From Gaiellasilicea sp963802765 (lineage in GTDB: Bacteria; Actinomycetota; Thermoleophilia; Gaiellales; Gaiellaceae): DNA of 64,000 bases. The position numbers were made by a program, and so were the translations under genes. Shown one piece after another: positions 16,291 through 25,079 of the stretch. The stretch is from the NCBI GenBank assembly GCA_963802765.1, contig CAWDJZ010000013.1:124001-188000 (forward strand), read 5' to 3'. The notes under the pieces were generated by a model, which was not told the DNA's origin, searched no databases, and was given only the letters and a program-made list of their open reading frames with translations. Each line of letters opens with the position of its first letter. Positions within the stretch are counted from its first letter, which is position 1.

Positions 16291-17210
16291 CCCGACGCCG
16301 CGCTCGCGGGCGCGCCGAAGCGCCTCGACGCCGATCGCGACGTCCCAGGCCGCGAGGCCGTTCGACTTGAAGAGAACGATGTCCGTCGTCGCTCTCGCGA
16401 CCGCGCAGCTCGCCCGCGACGACCTCCTGCAGCTCGTGCACCTCGAGCCAGTCGAGGACGCCGCCCTGCACCGGCTCGATCAGATCGCCCGACTCGAGCC
16501 TCGCCTGCTCGCGCGAGTCGCAGCAGACGAAGGTCGCTCGCTCGAGCACGACGTTGTCGAGCTCGCGGGCGCCGCGGATCGTTGGCGCCGATCGCGCAGA
16601 CGAGCGCTCCCTCGCGCAACCACTCCCCGCGGAGGACCGGGTCGCGCGAGGTCGTCGCGGTGACGACGACGTCCTGCGCAGCCGCGTCGCTCGGGCTCTC
16701 GCCCGGCTCCGCGTCCGTCTTGGCGCAGAAGGCGCGCAGCTTCTCCGGCGTGCGGCAGTAGGCGACGACCCGCTCGATCGTCGGGACAGCGCTGCGGATC
16801 GCGTCCACCTGCGACTCCGCCTGCCAGCCGCAACCGATCACGCCGAGGCTCGCGGCGCCGTTGCGGGCGAGGTGCTTCGCCGCGACCCCGCTCGCGGCGC
16901 CGGTGCGGCGCTGGCCGAGCGCGTCGGCCTCGAGCACGGCGGCGAGCGAGCCGCTCTCGAGCTCGAACAGGCAGACGACGAAAGCGAGCTTGCCGCCGAC
17001 GACCGTGTAGGACTTCAGCCCCGCGTAGCCGAGCCCGCGGTCGGCCGCCGCCATGATCGCGAACGTCCCCTCGTCGAGCGCGAGCCGCCGCCGCGGCACG
17101 TTCTCGACTACTCCCGCGGCGAGACGGCGGAAGCTCTCCTCGATCACCGGCACCGCGTCCCCGGGCGTGAGGAGGCCTTCGACGTCTGCCTCGGAGAGGT
17201 AGAGCGGCAT
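16279..17210 (-). CDS. Ornithine cyclodeaminase / mu-crystallin family protein, two +1 frameshifts
   Basis: NAD(P)-dependent enzyme of the ornithine cyclodeaminase/alanine dehydrogenase/ketimine reductase family, about 310 aa. Seen: LYLSEADVEGLLTPGDAV, GLKSYTVVGGKLAFVV, RTGAASGVAAKHLAR, the Rossmann loop LGVIGCGWQAESQVDA, and after breaks near 16572 and 16395 LDNVVLERATFVCCDS and TDIVLFKSNGLAAWDVA, a family C-terminal motif. Each junction is repaired by ignoring one base. Substrate unknown. ATG 17210 is preceded by TAGGCT at leaderless spacing. Confidence 0.82.
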
Positions 17211-17216
17211 CGCAGA

Positions 17217-17222
17217 AGCCTA
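17217..17222 (-). promoter_or_regulatory. Leaderless -10 box of the cyclodeaminase gene
   Basis: Minus-strand TAGGCT, 6 nt before ATG 17210. Confidence 0.5.
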
Positions 17223-17237
17223 GGGCTTGGTGATGGA

Positions 17238-18696
17238 ATGCGAGACGTGGATCTCCAGTCGGAGCTCGTGGCCCTCCTCGGGGACGAGCGGCACGTCAGC
17301 GTCGGCGACTCGGCGCTCGACGAGCACGCGCACGACCTCTCGCACCACCCGCCCCGCCGGCCGGACGCCGTCGTCTACGCGGAGAGCACGGCCCAGGTCG
17401 CGGCGCTGCTCGCGTGGGCGAACGAGCATCGCGTGCCCGTCACCGCCTTCGGCGCCGCCACGAGCCTCGAGGGTCACGTCATCCCGGCGCGCCGGCGGCG
17501 TCTCGCTCGACCTCACGCGCCTGGACCGCCTCCTCGAGCTGCGCCCGGAGGACTTCCTCGCGGTCGTCCAGCCCGGGATGCCGCGCTCGCGCCTGAACGA
17601 GGCAGCCGGCGCGCACGGACTCTGGTTCCCGGTCGATCCGGGCGCGGACGCGACGCTCGGCGGCATGGCCGCGACGAACGCGAGCGGCACGACCACCGTC
17701 CGGTACGGCGGCATGCGAGCGCACGTCCTCGCGCTGGAAGTCGTGCTCGCGGACGGCAGCGTGATCCGCCCCGGCTCGCAGACCGTCAAGACCTCGGCGG
17801 GCTACGACCTCCGCTCGCTCTTCGTCGGCTCGGAGGGAACGCTCGGCGTGATCACGGAGCTGACCCTGCGCCTGCACGGGCTGCCGGAGCACGCGATCGC
17901 GCTGCGCGCCGCCTTCCCTTCGCTCGATGCCGCGTGCCGGGCCGCGACCGCGATCATCGGCGCGGGCGTCACCGCCGCCAGAGTCGAGCTGCTCGACGCC
18001 GAGACGATCGGCGGCGGTCAACGCCTACAAGGGCACGGCCTACGCCGCGGCTCCGAGTCTCTTCGTCGAGCTGGCGGGGTCGGAGGAGGGCGTTGCCGGC
18101 GACCTCGAGGCCGTCCGGGAGGTCGCCGGCGTGGGAGGGGTGCACCGAGCTCGAGCACGAGCGCGACGCGGAGGGCCGCAGCCGGCTCTGGGAGGCACGC
18201 CACCACGTGCTCTTCGCGCTGCTGGCGGCCTCGCCGGGGAAGCTGCACAAGTCGACGGACGTCTGCGTGCCGCTCTCGCAGCTCGCGCCCGCCGTCGCGC
18301 ACGCGCGCGCGCTCGCGGACGAGCTCGGCATCGCGGCGTCGATCGTCGCGCATGCGGGCGACGCGAACTACCACGTCCTCTTCATGCTCGATCCCGACGA
18401 CCCGCGGGAGCTCGCGGCGGCGGAGCGCGCTCAACGGCGAGATCGTCGACTGGGCGCTCGAGCGCGGCGGGACGTGCACCGGCGAGCACGGGATCGGGCT
18501 CGGCAAGCTCGGCTACCTCGAGCGGGAGCACGGCGACCTGCAGCCGTGGTTCCGGGCCCTCAAGGACATGTTCGACCCCAACGGGATCCTCAATCCCGGG
18601 AAGGTCGTCAGGAGCTCTTCGGGAATGAAGCTGAGCTGCCCGTTCGTCTCGAGCACGCCCCAGCGGACGTCGCCGATCGAGCCGATCTGCTGCTGA
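17238..18696 (+). CDS. FAD-linked oxidase, GlcD/D-lactate dehydrogenase type, four +1 frameshifts
   Basis: Flavoprotein of the glycolate oxidase GlcD / D-lactate dehydrogenase family, about 460 aa. N-terminal RPDAVVYAESTAQVAALL, then FAD-binding P-loop-like WFPVDPGADATLGGMAATN and TVRYGGMRAHVLALEVVL, SAGYDLRSLFVGSEGTLGVI, and C-terminal metal/flavin motifs IVAHAGDANYHVLFML, CTGEHGIGLGKLG and MFDPNGILNPGK. Frame changes near 17494, 18011, 18131 and 18431 are all +1; ignoring one base each restores family sequence (for example LDAETI-AAVNAYKG). Start ATG 17238 is the best in-frame choice. The natural stop probably lies near 18612, overlapping the convergent DUF421 gene. Confidence 0.82.
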
Positions 18697-19052
18697 CGGG
18701 CCGCCGCCGCGAGCTCCTCGACCGTGATCCGGTTGCGGCGCAGGTTGCGCTCGATCGGCTTGCCGTCCTCGACGACGATCACCGGCTCCCCCTCGAGCGC
18801 CGGGCGCAGGCGCGGGAAGCGGAAGTTGAGGTACGAGACGCCGACGCTCATCAGGCCGATCGTGCCGCCGACGAGAATCGCCCCGGTGACGGAGAAGTCG
18901 TTCTGCGTCACGCCCTGCTGGACGAGGTCGCCGATCATCACGAGCATGATCAGGTCGAACGGCTCCAGCGAGGAGAGCTCCCGCCGCCCGATCACCCGCG
19001 TCAGCAGGTAGACGAACGCGAACGCGATGACGGCGCGGACGACGAGGTCCAT
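18513..19052 (-). CDS. DUF421 (YetF/YcaP) membrane protein
   Basis: Three hydrophobic N-terminal helices followed by the cytoplasmic DUF421 domain: VIGRRELSSLEPFDLIMLVM, GDLVQQGVTQNDFS, VEGEPVIVVEDG-type sequence and RRNRITVEELAAAARQQQ, ending IGDVRWGVLETNGQLSFIP. Function of the family is unknown. The family normally ends soon after this point; here the frame runs on about 30 residues into the convergent oxidase, so the true stop is probably near 18615 (a TGA one base out of frame). ATG 19052 overlaps the stop of the upstream gene. Confidence 0.85.
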   Translation of the reverse strand: MDLVVRAVIAFAFVYLLTRVIGRRELSSLEPFDLIMLVMIGDLVQQGVTQNDFSVTGAILVGGTIGLMSVGVSYLNFRFPRLRPALEGEPVIVVEDGKPIERNLRRNRITVEELAAAARQQQIGSIGDVRWGVLETNGQLSFIPEELLTTFPGLRIPLGSNMSLRARNHGCRSPCSRSR

Positions 19053-19574
19053 CAGGGAAAGATGGTCACCGTGCGGTCGACCTCGAGCAGCGGCGTCTCG
19101 CCGTCGTAGAGCGCCACGTCCTGCGGGCGCCGGCCGATCTCGGTCGGGTTGACCTGGAAGTGGAGGAAGAACACGTGCTTCGTCCCGGCCGGCACGCGGC
19201 CGAGATCGAACGCGATCTTCCCGTCGCGGTTCGCCTCGCCGACCGGCGACGGCACGAGCGAGTTGAGCGTGATCCCCTCGAGCCAGCCGGGGTCGAGCAC
19301 GAGCGTCGCCGCCTCGATCTCCTCCTCCGCGCGGATCGTGAAGCGCGACATGAAGAAGAGGCCGCTGCGGAGCCGCTCGGGCGAGTAGACCTCCAGCTCG
19401 ACGCCGTCGGCAGCGACGGTGTCCGTGTGCGGCCGCTGTCCGAACACGTTCGCGAGACCGAGCAGCGAGACGAGGCCGATCAGCGAGAGCAGCGCCCAGC
19501 GGACGTACGGCCGCCGCTCGCGCCCCTCGAGGTCACGGTGCCGCGCGAGCGTCAGCTGGTCGGGCTGCGGCCAT
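19052..19574 (-). CDS. Hypothetical single-span membrane protein, start probably frameshifted
   Basis: About 170 aa. After a short cytoplasmic segment (QLTLARHRDLEGRERRPYVR) comes one membrane helix WALLSLIGLVSLLGLANVFG, then an extracytoplasmic beta-rich domain (TLVLDPGWLEGITLNSLVPS, KHVFFLHFQVNP). No family recognised. The only clean in-frame start is GTG 19447, which would delete the helix; the open frame continues upstream to an ATG at 19574 one base out of frame (ATG g CCG CAG CCC), which I take as the likely start. It is followed directly by the DUF421 gene (overlap at 19052), suggesting a shared function. Confidence 0.6.
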
Positions 19575-20243
19575 GACGGCTCGTTCGCGCGGAGGCTGCG
19601 GACTCCTGCAGCTAGACACAGTACGCAGCGTTGCGATCGTGCCGCGGCTGAAGAGCGCGCTGCGTGTGTGCTCAGGCGCGACGCGCTCTAGTGCTCCCCT
19701 TCGTGTCGACCCGGCTCGGTGTGCGCGGCGACGCCGCGTGCCAGAAAGTAGGCCGTGGAGGCTGGCTGCGGCGGCCTAGCGGCATCGGCGACAGCCGTGG
19801 CGCACGGGTCGCTATCAGAGCGCTCTGTCCGTCGAGGCGACGAACGGGGAGAGTTCTCGGCGAGCGGCTGGGCGAGGCGAATCGCCGGTGCCGAGAGGCC
19901 GGTGAGTGAGCGAACAGCGCGTGCGTCGGAGCAGATCTCGATGACGCTGTCGCCGAGTACGCGGCGTTCGCGTCGAGCCCTGGCGCGTCTCGATCTCTCC
20001 GAGGCGTCGCGCACGGTTTCCCGACGCGGACGAGTACTGGCTGCGAGGCCGAGCAGTTGGGTACGTCGAGAAATTCGGCTGAGGCGGCTGAGGCCGCGGC
20101 TGCAGACGGGAGCCTCGCGTGACCCGCTAGCGGGCGAGTACGCGCTCTCGCGGATCGTCGCGCCGCCTTACATTCCTCGGTCACAGGGCGACGATCGAGA
20201 CGTCGGCCCTACGGTTCGCCCCGCCTGTGCGAACGAGCGCCTC
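19575..20243. other. About 670 bp without a recognisable gene
   Basis: No family motifs in any frame. Translations on both strands are arginine/serine-rich and broken by stops. Base composition looks less GC-rich than the flanking genes, with scattered CGAGTACG/GCGTCG words. It adjoins a damaged acetyltransferase gene, so it may be part of the same decaying segment. Confidence 0.4.
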
Positions 20244-20790
20244 TTGAGCGAGTTCCATTCGTCAGTCGTCGTCCGAGTCGCGACGATTGCTGATGCGCGG
20301 GCGATCTCGACGATTGGTCGTGTTGCGTTCCGGCGGTGCACGACGAAATCCGCTCCGGGGCGGAGTTCGCGGCCGCGGTCGTGGAGCGACCTCCTCGGTT
20401 GCAGCCCTAACGCAGTGCATTACTCGTTGCGGAGAGGCTGGTGACGCCGGTTCCTTGTTGCCGAGCGTGACGGCAGGTGCGTCGGTTATCTCCACTACGA
20501 CTCGGAAGGAACTCGACCGGAGCTCCACCGCATCTATGTGGATCCGGCGCAGAAGCGAGGCGGCATTGGCAGCGCGTTGATGCGAGAACTGCACACTCGT
20601 CTGGCACCCGGCTCACCGCTTCGTATGATCCTCCGTCGTCGCCGAAGCGAACACGGCCGCGCCAGGCGTTCTACGAGCGGTACAGGTTGGTTGTTGAGAG
20701 TGCACGTCGAAGGCCCCAACGTACTACACCAACGCCATGAACCTGGCGGTGAAGTCTCTGCCGCCGCCGTGCACCGTGCCGTGGTGACGA
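20244..20790 (+). pseudogene. GNAT-family N-acetyltransferase, many frame breaks
   Basis: Pieces of one GCN5-related acetyltransferase are spread over three frames: VRVATIADARAISTIGRVAF, PAVHDEI, GAEFAAAVVE, then RCVGYLHYDSEGT, RPELHRIYVDPAQKRGG and IGSALMRELHTRLAPG (the acetyl-CoA-binding motif A), and FYERYRLVVES, HVEGP, YYTNAMNLAVKSL. Joins require both single-base insertions and deletions, and one natural frame carries a TAA after residue 50. Possible start is TTG 20244. The density and mixed direction of lesions exceed the other genes here, so true decay is more likely than error alone, though both may contribute. Confidence 0.7.
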
Positions 20791-20851
20791 GGTTCGCCAA
20801 GACTGCCGTCATAAGCTATCTCACTCGGTTCGCGCAAAACGACGTCTGCTA

Positions 20852-20924
20852 TGCGCCCGGCAAGATTCGAACTTGCGGCCTCTGCCTCCGCAGGGCAGCG
20901 CTCTATCCCCTGAGCTACGGGCGC
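20852..20924 (-). tRNA. tRNA-Arg (anticodon GCG)
   Basis: Minus-strand cloverleaf: acceptor GCGCCCG/CGGGCGC (20924-20918 with 20859-20853), discriminator A at 20852, D arm GCTC-AGGGGATA-GAGC, anticodon arm CTGCC-CTGCGGA-GGCAG, five-base variable loop, T arm GCAAG-TTCGAAT-CTTGC. All stems pair fully. The loop places GCG at positions 34-36, reading CGC/CGU arginine codons. CCA is not encoded. Bacteria normally use ACG (edited to inosine) for these codons, so GCG is unusual. Confidence 0.93.
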
Positions 20925-20934
20925 CTGGGGTTCG

Positions 20935-21696
20935 TCAGTGTAGCGGCGCCGCGATGGAGCGGCCGACGGCGAGCTCGGCGTCTTCAGGCACCTCGCGGCG
21001 CACGTAGGCCAGCGCGACGGCGCCGTCGCCGGCCGACGCGGCGCTCGTGATCCGGCCGACGAGCTTGCCCTCGTAGACGATCTCCGTCTCCGGCTCGGGG
21101 ACCCGGTCGAGCGTCAGCACGCGCAGGCCGCGGTTCGCATGGCCGCGATAGTGGAGCCGCGCGATCGGCTCCTGGCCCGGATAGCAGCCCTTCGTGAAGC
21201 TGACGGCGCGCTCGGTGAGCCCCGCCTCCGCCGGCAGCACGCGGTCGTCGATCTCCTTGCCCCACGCCGGCGTCCCGGCCCGGATTCGCAGCAGCTCGAG
21301 CTCCTCCGACGAGACCGTGACGTCGACGTCCGCGTCGAGGAGCTCGGCGGCCGGCTCGCCGTAGTCGCTCGTCGGGATGCCCTCGCCACCGAAGACGACG
21401 TGCGACGTGTGCTCCTCGAGCTCGATCTCCGCCCGCGACGCGAAGCGGGAGCGGACGAGCTCGTCGCGGACGCGCTCGCCGAGCTCCGGCTCGGTCAGGA
21501 GCAGGAAGTCCTCGTGCCCGCGGCGCAGGACGACGAGCGGCGCGATCACCCGCGCCTTCGGCGTCAGCAGGAGCGCTTCGCACGACTCGCCGGGCCCGAG
21601 CGCGGCGACGTCGTTCGAGACCATCCGGTTCAGGTACTCCTCGGCACCGGGGCCGGCAACCCGAACGTACGACCGTGGGCGGAACGCAGCGCGCAT
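20935..21696 (-). CDS. ygfZ: Folate-binding protein YgfZ (GcvT-like)
   Basis: YgfZ/CAF17 family, 253 aa, a folate-dependent protein involved in iron-sulfur cluster enzyme maintenance. The diagnostic motif KGCYPGQE is present (SFTKGCYPGQEPIARLHYRG), with GcvT-like N-terminal sequence AEEYLNRMVSNDVAAL. ATG 21696 is preceded immediately by GGAGAG. It ends 11 nt beyond the tRNA-Arg 5' end. Transcribed divergently from the molybdoenzyme gene through overlapping -10 boxes. Confidence 0.92.
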   Translation of the reverse strand: MRAAFRPRSYVRVAGPGAEEYLNRMVSNDVAALGPGESCEALLLTPKARVIAPLVVLRRGHEDFLLLTEPELGERVRDELVRSRFASRAEIELEEHTSHVVFGGEGIPTSDYGEPAAELLDADVDVTVSSEELELLRIRAGTPAWGKEIDDRVLPAEAGLTERAVSFTKGCYPGQEPIARLHYRGHANRGLRVLTLDRVPEPETEIVYEGKLVGRITSAASAGDGAVALAYVRREVPEDAELAVGRSIAAPLH

Positions 21697-21705
21697 CTCT
21701 CCGAT

Positions 21706-21712
21706 TACTGTA
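21706..21712. promoter_or_regulatory. Nested divergent -10 boxes
   Basis: TACTGTA reads TACTGT on plus (21706-21711), 7 nt before GTG 21719, and TACAGT on minus (21712-21707), 10 nt before ATG 21696. The two boxes overlap by five bases. Confidence 0.55.
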
Positions 21713-21718
21713 GTGACG

Positions 21719-22324
21719 GTGTTCCGGTCGAAGGCGGAGAAGAAGGTCCTCGAGGCCGGGTACGACCCCGCCCGCCTGCCGCCCGGCCAGTACCTGACGG
21801 AGAAGTGGCCCGTCCTGCATGCAGGCTCGATCCCCGAGACCGATCTCGCCACCTGGACCTTCGAGGTCACGGGCGAGGTCGAGAGCCCGGTCTCCCTCTC
21901 GTGGGACGAGTTGAACGCGCTGCCGCAAACCGAGCACACGCAGGACATCCATTGCGTCACGCGCTGGTCGAAGTTCGACATGACCTTCTCGGGCGTGCAC
22001 TGGCGCGAGCTCGAGGCGATCGTGCGCCCGAAGCCGAGCGCGCGCTTCGCGATCGCCCACGCCGAGCAGGGCTTCACCGCGAACGTGCCGATCTCGTTCC
22101 TGCGCGACGAGCACGCGCTCCTCGCCACCCACGCGAACGGCGAGCCGCTCGCCCCCGAGCACGGCTGGCCGCTCCGGCTCGTGATCCCGGGCAAGTACTT
22201 CTGGAAGAGCGCGAAGTGGCTGCGCGGGATCGAGCTCTCGGCGACCGACAAGCCGGGCTTCTGGGAGCGCTACGGCTACCACAACGACGCCGACCCGTTC
22301 AAGGAGGAGCGGTACGGATTCTGA
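21719..22324 (+). CDS. Sulfite oxidase/YedY-like molybdopterin-dependent oxidoreductase
   Basis: Oxidoreductase molybdopterin-binding domain protein of 201 aa, one domain only. The molybdenum-coordinating Cys lies in TQDIHCVTRWSKFD; other family segments are FSGVHWRELEAIV, VPISFLRDEHALL, HGWPLRLVIPGKYFWKSAKW and ERYGYHNDADPF. The reaction is unknown; relatives include sulfite oxidase and protein-methionine-sulfoxide reductase MsrP. No Tat signal or dimerisation domain, so it is predicted cytoplasmic. GTG 21719 is chosen over GTG 21713 because of the 7-nt spacing to TACTGT. A terminator follows at 22399. Confidence 0.85.
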   Translation: MFRSKAEKKVLEAGYDPARLPPGQYLTEKWPVLHAGSIPETDLATWTFEVTGEVESPVSLSWDELNALPQTEHTQDIHCVTRWSKFDMTFSGVHWRELEAIVRPKPSARFAIAHAEQGFTANVPISFLRDEHALLATHANGEPLAPEHGWPLRLVIPGKYFWKSAKWLRGIELSATDKPGFWERYGYHNDADPFKEERYGF

Positions 22325-22398
22325 AGTTCACCCGAACGGGTGACAAGTGACAACGGGAGCCGCCGATACCTGCGGTACCCCACCCCAAGCTCCATCCC

Positions 22399-22433
22399 GA
22401 AGACCCGGCCCCCTCCGGGTCTTCCTCTTTTCT
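22399..22433 (+). terminator. Rho-independent terminator
   Basis: Ten-base stem GAAGACCCGG / CCGGGTCTTC with a six-base loop, followed by the T-rich tail CTCTTTT. Placed 75 nt after the molybdoenzyme stop on the plus strand. Confidence 0.75.
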
Positions 22434-22464
22434 CGGGGCAAGCCGCGCGCTCCTTCGGCGGGAA

Positions 22465-22499
22465 ACACGGAGGGCCGGCATGCAGCCGGCCCTCCGTGT
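22465..22499 (-). terminator. Hairpin terminator of groEL
   Basis: Perfect 15-bp inverted repeat ACACGGAGGGCCGGC with loop ATGCA, located 23 nt after the groEL stop on the minus strand. After the stem the minus strand reads TTTCCC, a short T tract. Confidence 0.7.
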
Positions 22500-22521
22500 C
22501 GAGCGCGAGCCCGGGGGCTCG

Positions 22522-24153
22522 TTACATCATCCCGCCCATGTCGCCCATGCCGCCGGGCATGCCTGCCCCGGCCGGCTGCTTCTCGGGCGCCTCGGCGACG
22601 ATCGCCTCGGTCGTGAGGATGTTCTTCGCGATCGAGGCTGCGTTCTGCAGCGCCGAGCGCGTCACCATCGTCGGGTCGATGATCCCGGCCTTGACCAGGT
22701 CCTCGAGCTCGCCGGTCTCGACGTTCAGGCCCTGCCCCTTCTTGGCGGCGCGCACCTGGCTGACGACGACCGAGCCCTCGAGGCCGGCGTTCGAGGCGAG
22801 CTGGCGGACCGGCTCCTCGAGCGCGCGGCGGATGATCGACGCACCGGTTCTCTCGTCGCCCTCGAACGCCTCGAGGTCGATCTTGTCGATCGCGTGCATG
22901 AGCGCGACGCCGCCGCCCGGCACGATGCCCTCCTCGAGGGCGGCACGGGTGGCCTGGAGCGCGTCCTCGACGCGGTGCTTCTTCTCTTTCATCTCCGTCT
23001 CGGTCGCAGCGCCGACCTTGACGACGGCGACGCCGCCGGCCAGCTTCGCGAGCCGCTCCTGCAGCTTCTCCCGGTCGAAGTCCGAGTCGGTGTTCTCGAT
23101 CTCCGACTTCAGCTGCTTGATCCGGCCCTTGATCGCCTCCGCGTCACCGGCACCGTCGATGATCGTCGTCGAGTCCTTGTCGATCACGACCTTGCGGGCC
23201 TTGCCGAGCTGCGAGAGCTTCGTGTTCTCGAGCTTGAGACCCATCTCCTCGGTGATCACCTCGGCGCCCGAGAGGATCGCGATGTCCTCGAGCATGCGCT
23301 TGCGGCGGTCGCCGAAGCCCGGCGCCTTGACGGCGACGGCGGTGAAGGTGCCGCGCAGCTTGTTGACCACGATCGTCGCGAGCGACTCGCCCTCGACGTC
23401 CTCGGCCACGATCAGCAGCGGGCGGCCGGCCTGGATCACCTGCTCGAGCACCGGCAGGACGTCCTTGACGGCCCCGATCTTCTGGTTCGCAACCAGGATG
23501 TACGGGTCGTCGAGCACGGCCTCCATGCGCTCGGCGTCGGTGATCATGTACGGCGACAGGTAGCCCTTGTCGAACTGCATGCCCTCCGTGAACTCGAGCT
23601 CGAGGCCGAACGTCTGGCCCTCCTCGACGTTGACGACGCCGTCCTTGCCGACCTTGTCGATCGAGTCGGCGATCACATCGCCGATCTCGCGCTCGCGCGA
23701 CGAGATCGTGGCGACGCGGGCGATGTCCTCCTTGCCCGAGATCTCGGTCGACTGCGCCTTCAGGTCCTCGACGACAGCCTCGACGGCCTTCTCGATGCCC
23801 CGCTTGAGGCCCATCGGATTGGCGCCGGCGGCGACGTTCTTGAGGCCCTCACGCACGATCGCCTGCGCGAGCACGGTCGCAGTCGTCGTGCCGTCGCCGG
23901 CGACGTCGTTCGTCGCAGTGGCGACCTCGCGGACGAGCTGCGCGCCCTGGTTCTCGAACACGTCCTCGACCTCGATCTCGCGGGCGATGGTGACGCCGTC
24001 GTTGGTGATCGTCGGCGCGCCGAATTTCTTGTCGAGCACGACGTAGCGGCCCTTCGGCCCGAGCGTCACCTTGACCGCGTCGGCGAGGACGTTGACGCCG
24101 CGCTCGAGCGAGCGGCGCGCGTCCTCGCTGAACTTGAGCTCCTTGTGAGCCAT
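22522..24153 (-). CDS. groEL: 60-kDa chaperonin GroEL
   Basis: Chaperonin, 543 aa, uninterrupted. Typical segments: VTLGPKGRYVVLDKKFGAP, NDGVTIAREIE, VAGDGTTTATVLAQ (ATP site), NPMGLKRGIEKAV, APGFGDRRKRMLEDIA, LEEGIVPGGGVALMHA (signature) and the flexible C-terminal GGMGDMGGMM tail. It folds proteins inside a GroES-capped ring. Follows groES by 37 nt in a CIRCE-controlled operon. Clean frames here, and in groES, contrast with the many breaks elsewhere. Confidence 0.98.
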   Translation of the reverse strand: MAHKELKFSEDARRSLERGVNVLADAVKVTLGPKGRYVVLDKKFGAPTITNDGVTIAREIEVEDVFENQGAQLVREVATATNDVAGDGTTTATVLAQAIVREGLKNVAAGANPMGLKRGIEKAVEAVVEDLKAQSTEISGKEDIARVATISSREREIGDVIADSIDKVGKDGVVNVEEGQTFGLELEFTEGMQFDKGYLSPYMITDAERMEAVLDDPYILVANQKIGAVKDVLPVLEQVIQAGRPLLIVAEDVEGESLATIVVNKLRGTFTAVAVKAPGFGDRRKRMLEDIAILSGAEVITEEMGLKLENTKLSQLGKARKVVIDKDSTTIIDGAGDAEAIKGRIKQLKSEIENTDSDFDREKLQERLAKLAGGVAVVKVGAATETEMKEKKHRVEDALQATRAALEEGIVPGGGVALMHAIDKIDLEAFEGDERTGASIIRRALEEPVRQLASNAGLEGSVVVSQVRAAKKGQGLNVETGELEDLVKAGIIDPTMVTRSALQNAASIAKNILTTEAIVAEAPEKQPAGAGMPGGMGDMGGMM

Positions 24154-24190
24154 TTTCTCGATTCCTCCTGTCGTTCCTAGGCTGTGCTTG

Positions 24191-24496
24191 CTAAACCGCG
24201 GCGCGGTCGCCGACGACCTTGGCCAGGATGTCGGACTCGCGCAGGATCAGCACGTCGTCGTCGCCGAGCTTGATCTCGGTCCCGCCGTACTTGGAGAAGA
24301 TGACCTCGTCTCCCTCCTCGACGTCCATCTTGATGTACTCCCCGTCCTCGTCACGAGGGCCGGGACCGACGGCGAGGACACGGCCGCGCTGCGGCTTCTC
24401 CTTCGCGGTGTCGGGCAGCACGATGCCGCTCGTCGTGGTCTGCTCCTCCTCGAGCACCTCCACGATCAGGCGGTCACCAAGAGGCTGCAGGTTCAT
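24191..24496 (-). CDS. groES: 10-kDa co-chaperonin GroES
   Basis: Lid protein for GroEL, 101 aa. Family motifs: QPLGDRLIVEVLEEEQTTTS, mobile loop SGIVLPDTAKEKPQRG, VGPGPRDEDGEY, GDEVIFSKYGGTEIKLGDDD and DVLILRESDILA. ATG 24496 (NLQPLGDRL) with GGGAGG just upstream is the right start; the ten codons further upstream are in the leader. Promoter and CIRCE lie upstream. Confidence 0.98.
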   Translation of the reverse strand: MNLQPLGDRLIVEVLEEEQTTTSGIVLPDTAKEKPQRGRVLAVGPGPRDEDGEYIKMDVEEGDEVIFSKYGGTEIKLGDDDVLILRESDILAKVVGDRAAV

Positions 24497-24529
24497 ATAT
24501 GCCTCCCTTGTCAGACTTTGTGACACGGC

Positions 24530-24556
24530 TTGGCACTCTCTGCTTCCGAGTGCCAG
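24530..24556 (-). promoter_or_regulatory. CIRCE operator (HrcA site)
   Basis: Inverted repeat TTGGCACTC - nine bases - GAGTGCCAG, matching CIRCE (TTAGCACTC-N9-GAGTGCTAA) with one or two changes per arm. It lies 33 nt upstream of groES, just downstream of its promoter, so HrcA repression and heat induction of groESL are expected. Confidence 0.9.
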
Positions 24557-24559
24557 GCG

Positions 24560-24587
24560 ATCATATCAATGCCGCAGCCATGCGCAA
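24560..24587 (-). promoter_or_regulatory. groESL promoter
   Basis: Minus-strand TTGCGC (24587-24582), 16-nt spacer, TATGAT (24565-24560). The CIRCE operator begins four bases downstream of the -10 box and so covers the likely start of transcription. Confidence 0.6.
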
Positions 24588-24631
24588 GCGGCAAGGTGCG
24601 CGCCGAACCCTCACTCTGTTACAAACAGGCT

Positions 24632-25069
24632 GTGGAGCGGGAGTTCTCGGCCGGAGGGGTGCTCGTCCGGCGGCTGCGCGGCCGCTGGTGGCTGGCCGTG
24701 ATCAGGCCGAACGGCAAGCCGCCGGGGCTCTGGGCCCTGCCCAAGGGCCTGATCGACGCCGGCGAGACCGGCGCTGCGACGGCGGTGCGCGAGGTGGCCG
24801 AGGAGACGGGGCTCGCCGGCGAGCTCGTCGAGAAGCTCGGCGACGTGCGCTACGTGTACACGCGGCGCGGGGGAGCGCGCGTCTTCAAGGTCGTGAGCTT
24901 CTTCCTGCTCCGCTACCGGAAGGGCCGGATCGGGGAGCTCCCGCCCGGGATGGAGCTCGAGGTGGCCGAGGCCCGCTGGCTCCCGCTCGACGACGCTCCC
25001 CGCTTGCTCGCCTACGGGGGCGAGCGCGACATGGCGGAAAGGGCTCGCACCCGGCTCGCGGCCTTATGA
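24632..25069 (+). CDS. Nudix hydrolase
   Basis: Nudix pyrophosphatase, 145 aa. The Nudix box is complete: GLIDAGETGAATAVREVAEE followed by TGL. N-terminal SAGGVLVRR and RWWLAVIRPNGKPPGLWALP are typical of MutT/Ap4A-like members. GTG 24632 is preferred because it starts right at the conserved domain, with TACAAA upstream; earlier in-frame starts would run into the groES promoter/CIRCE region. Substrate unknown. The ASCH gene follows within 11 nt. Confidence 0.88.
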   Translation: MEREFSAGGVLVRRLRGRWWLAVIRPNGKPPGLWALPKGLIDAGETGAATAVREVAEETGLAGELVEKLGDVRYVYTRRGGARVFKVVSFFLLRYRKGRIGELPPGMELEVAEARWLPLDDAPRLLAYGGERDMAERARTRLAAL

Positions 25070-25079
25070 TGGGCGCCCT

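Noticed and set aside
22480..24180. 566-codon plus-strand open frame across groEL
   Set aside because: Antisense shadow of groEL; low-complexity Leu/Arg/Asp-rich product.
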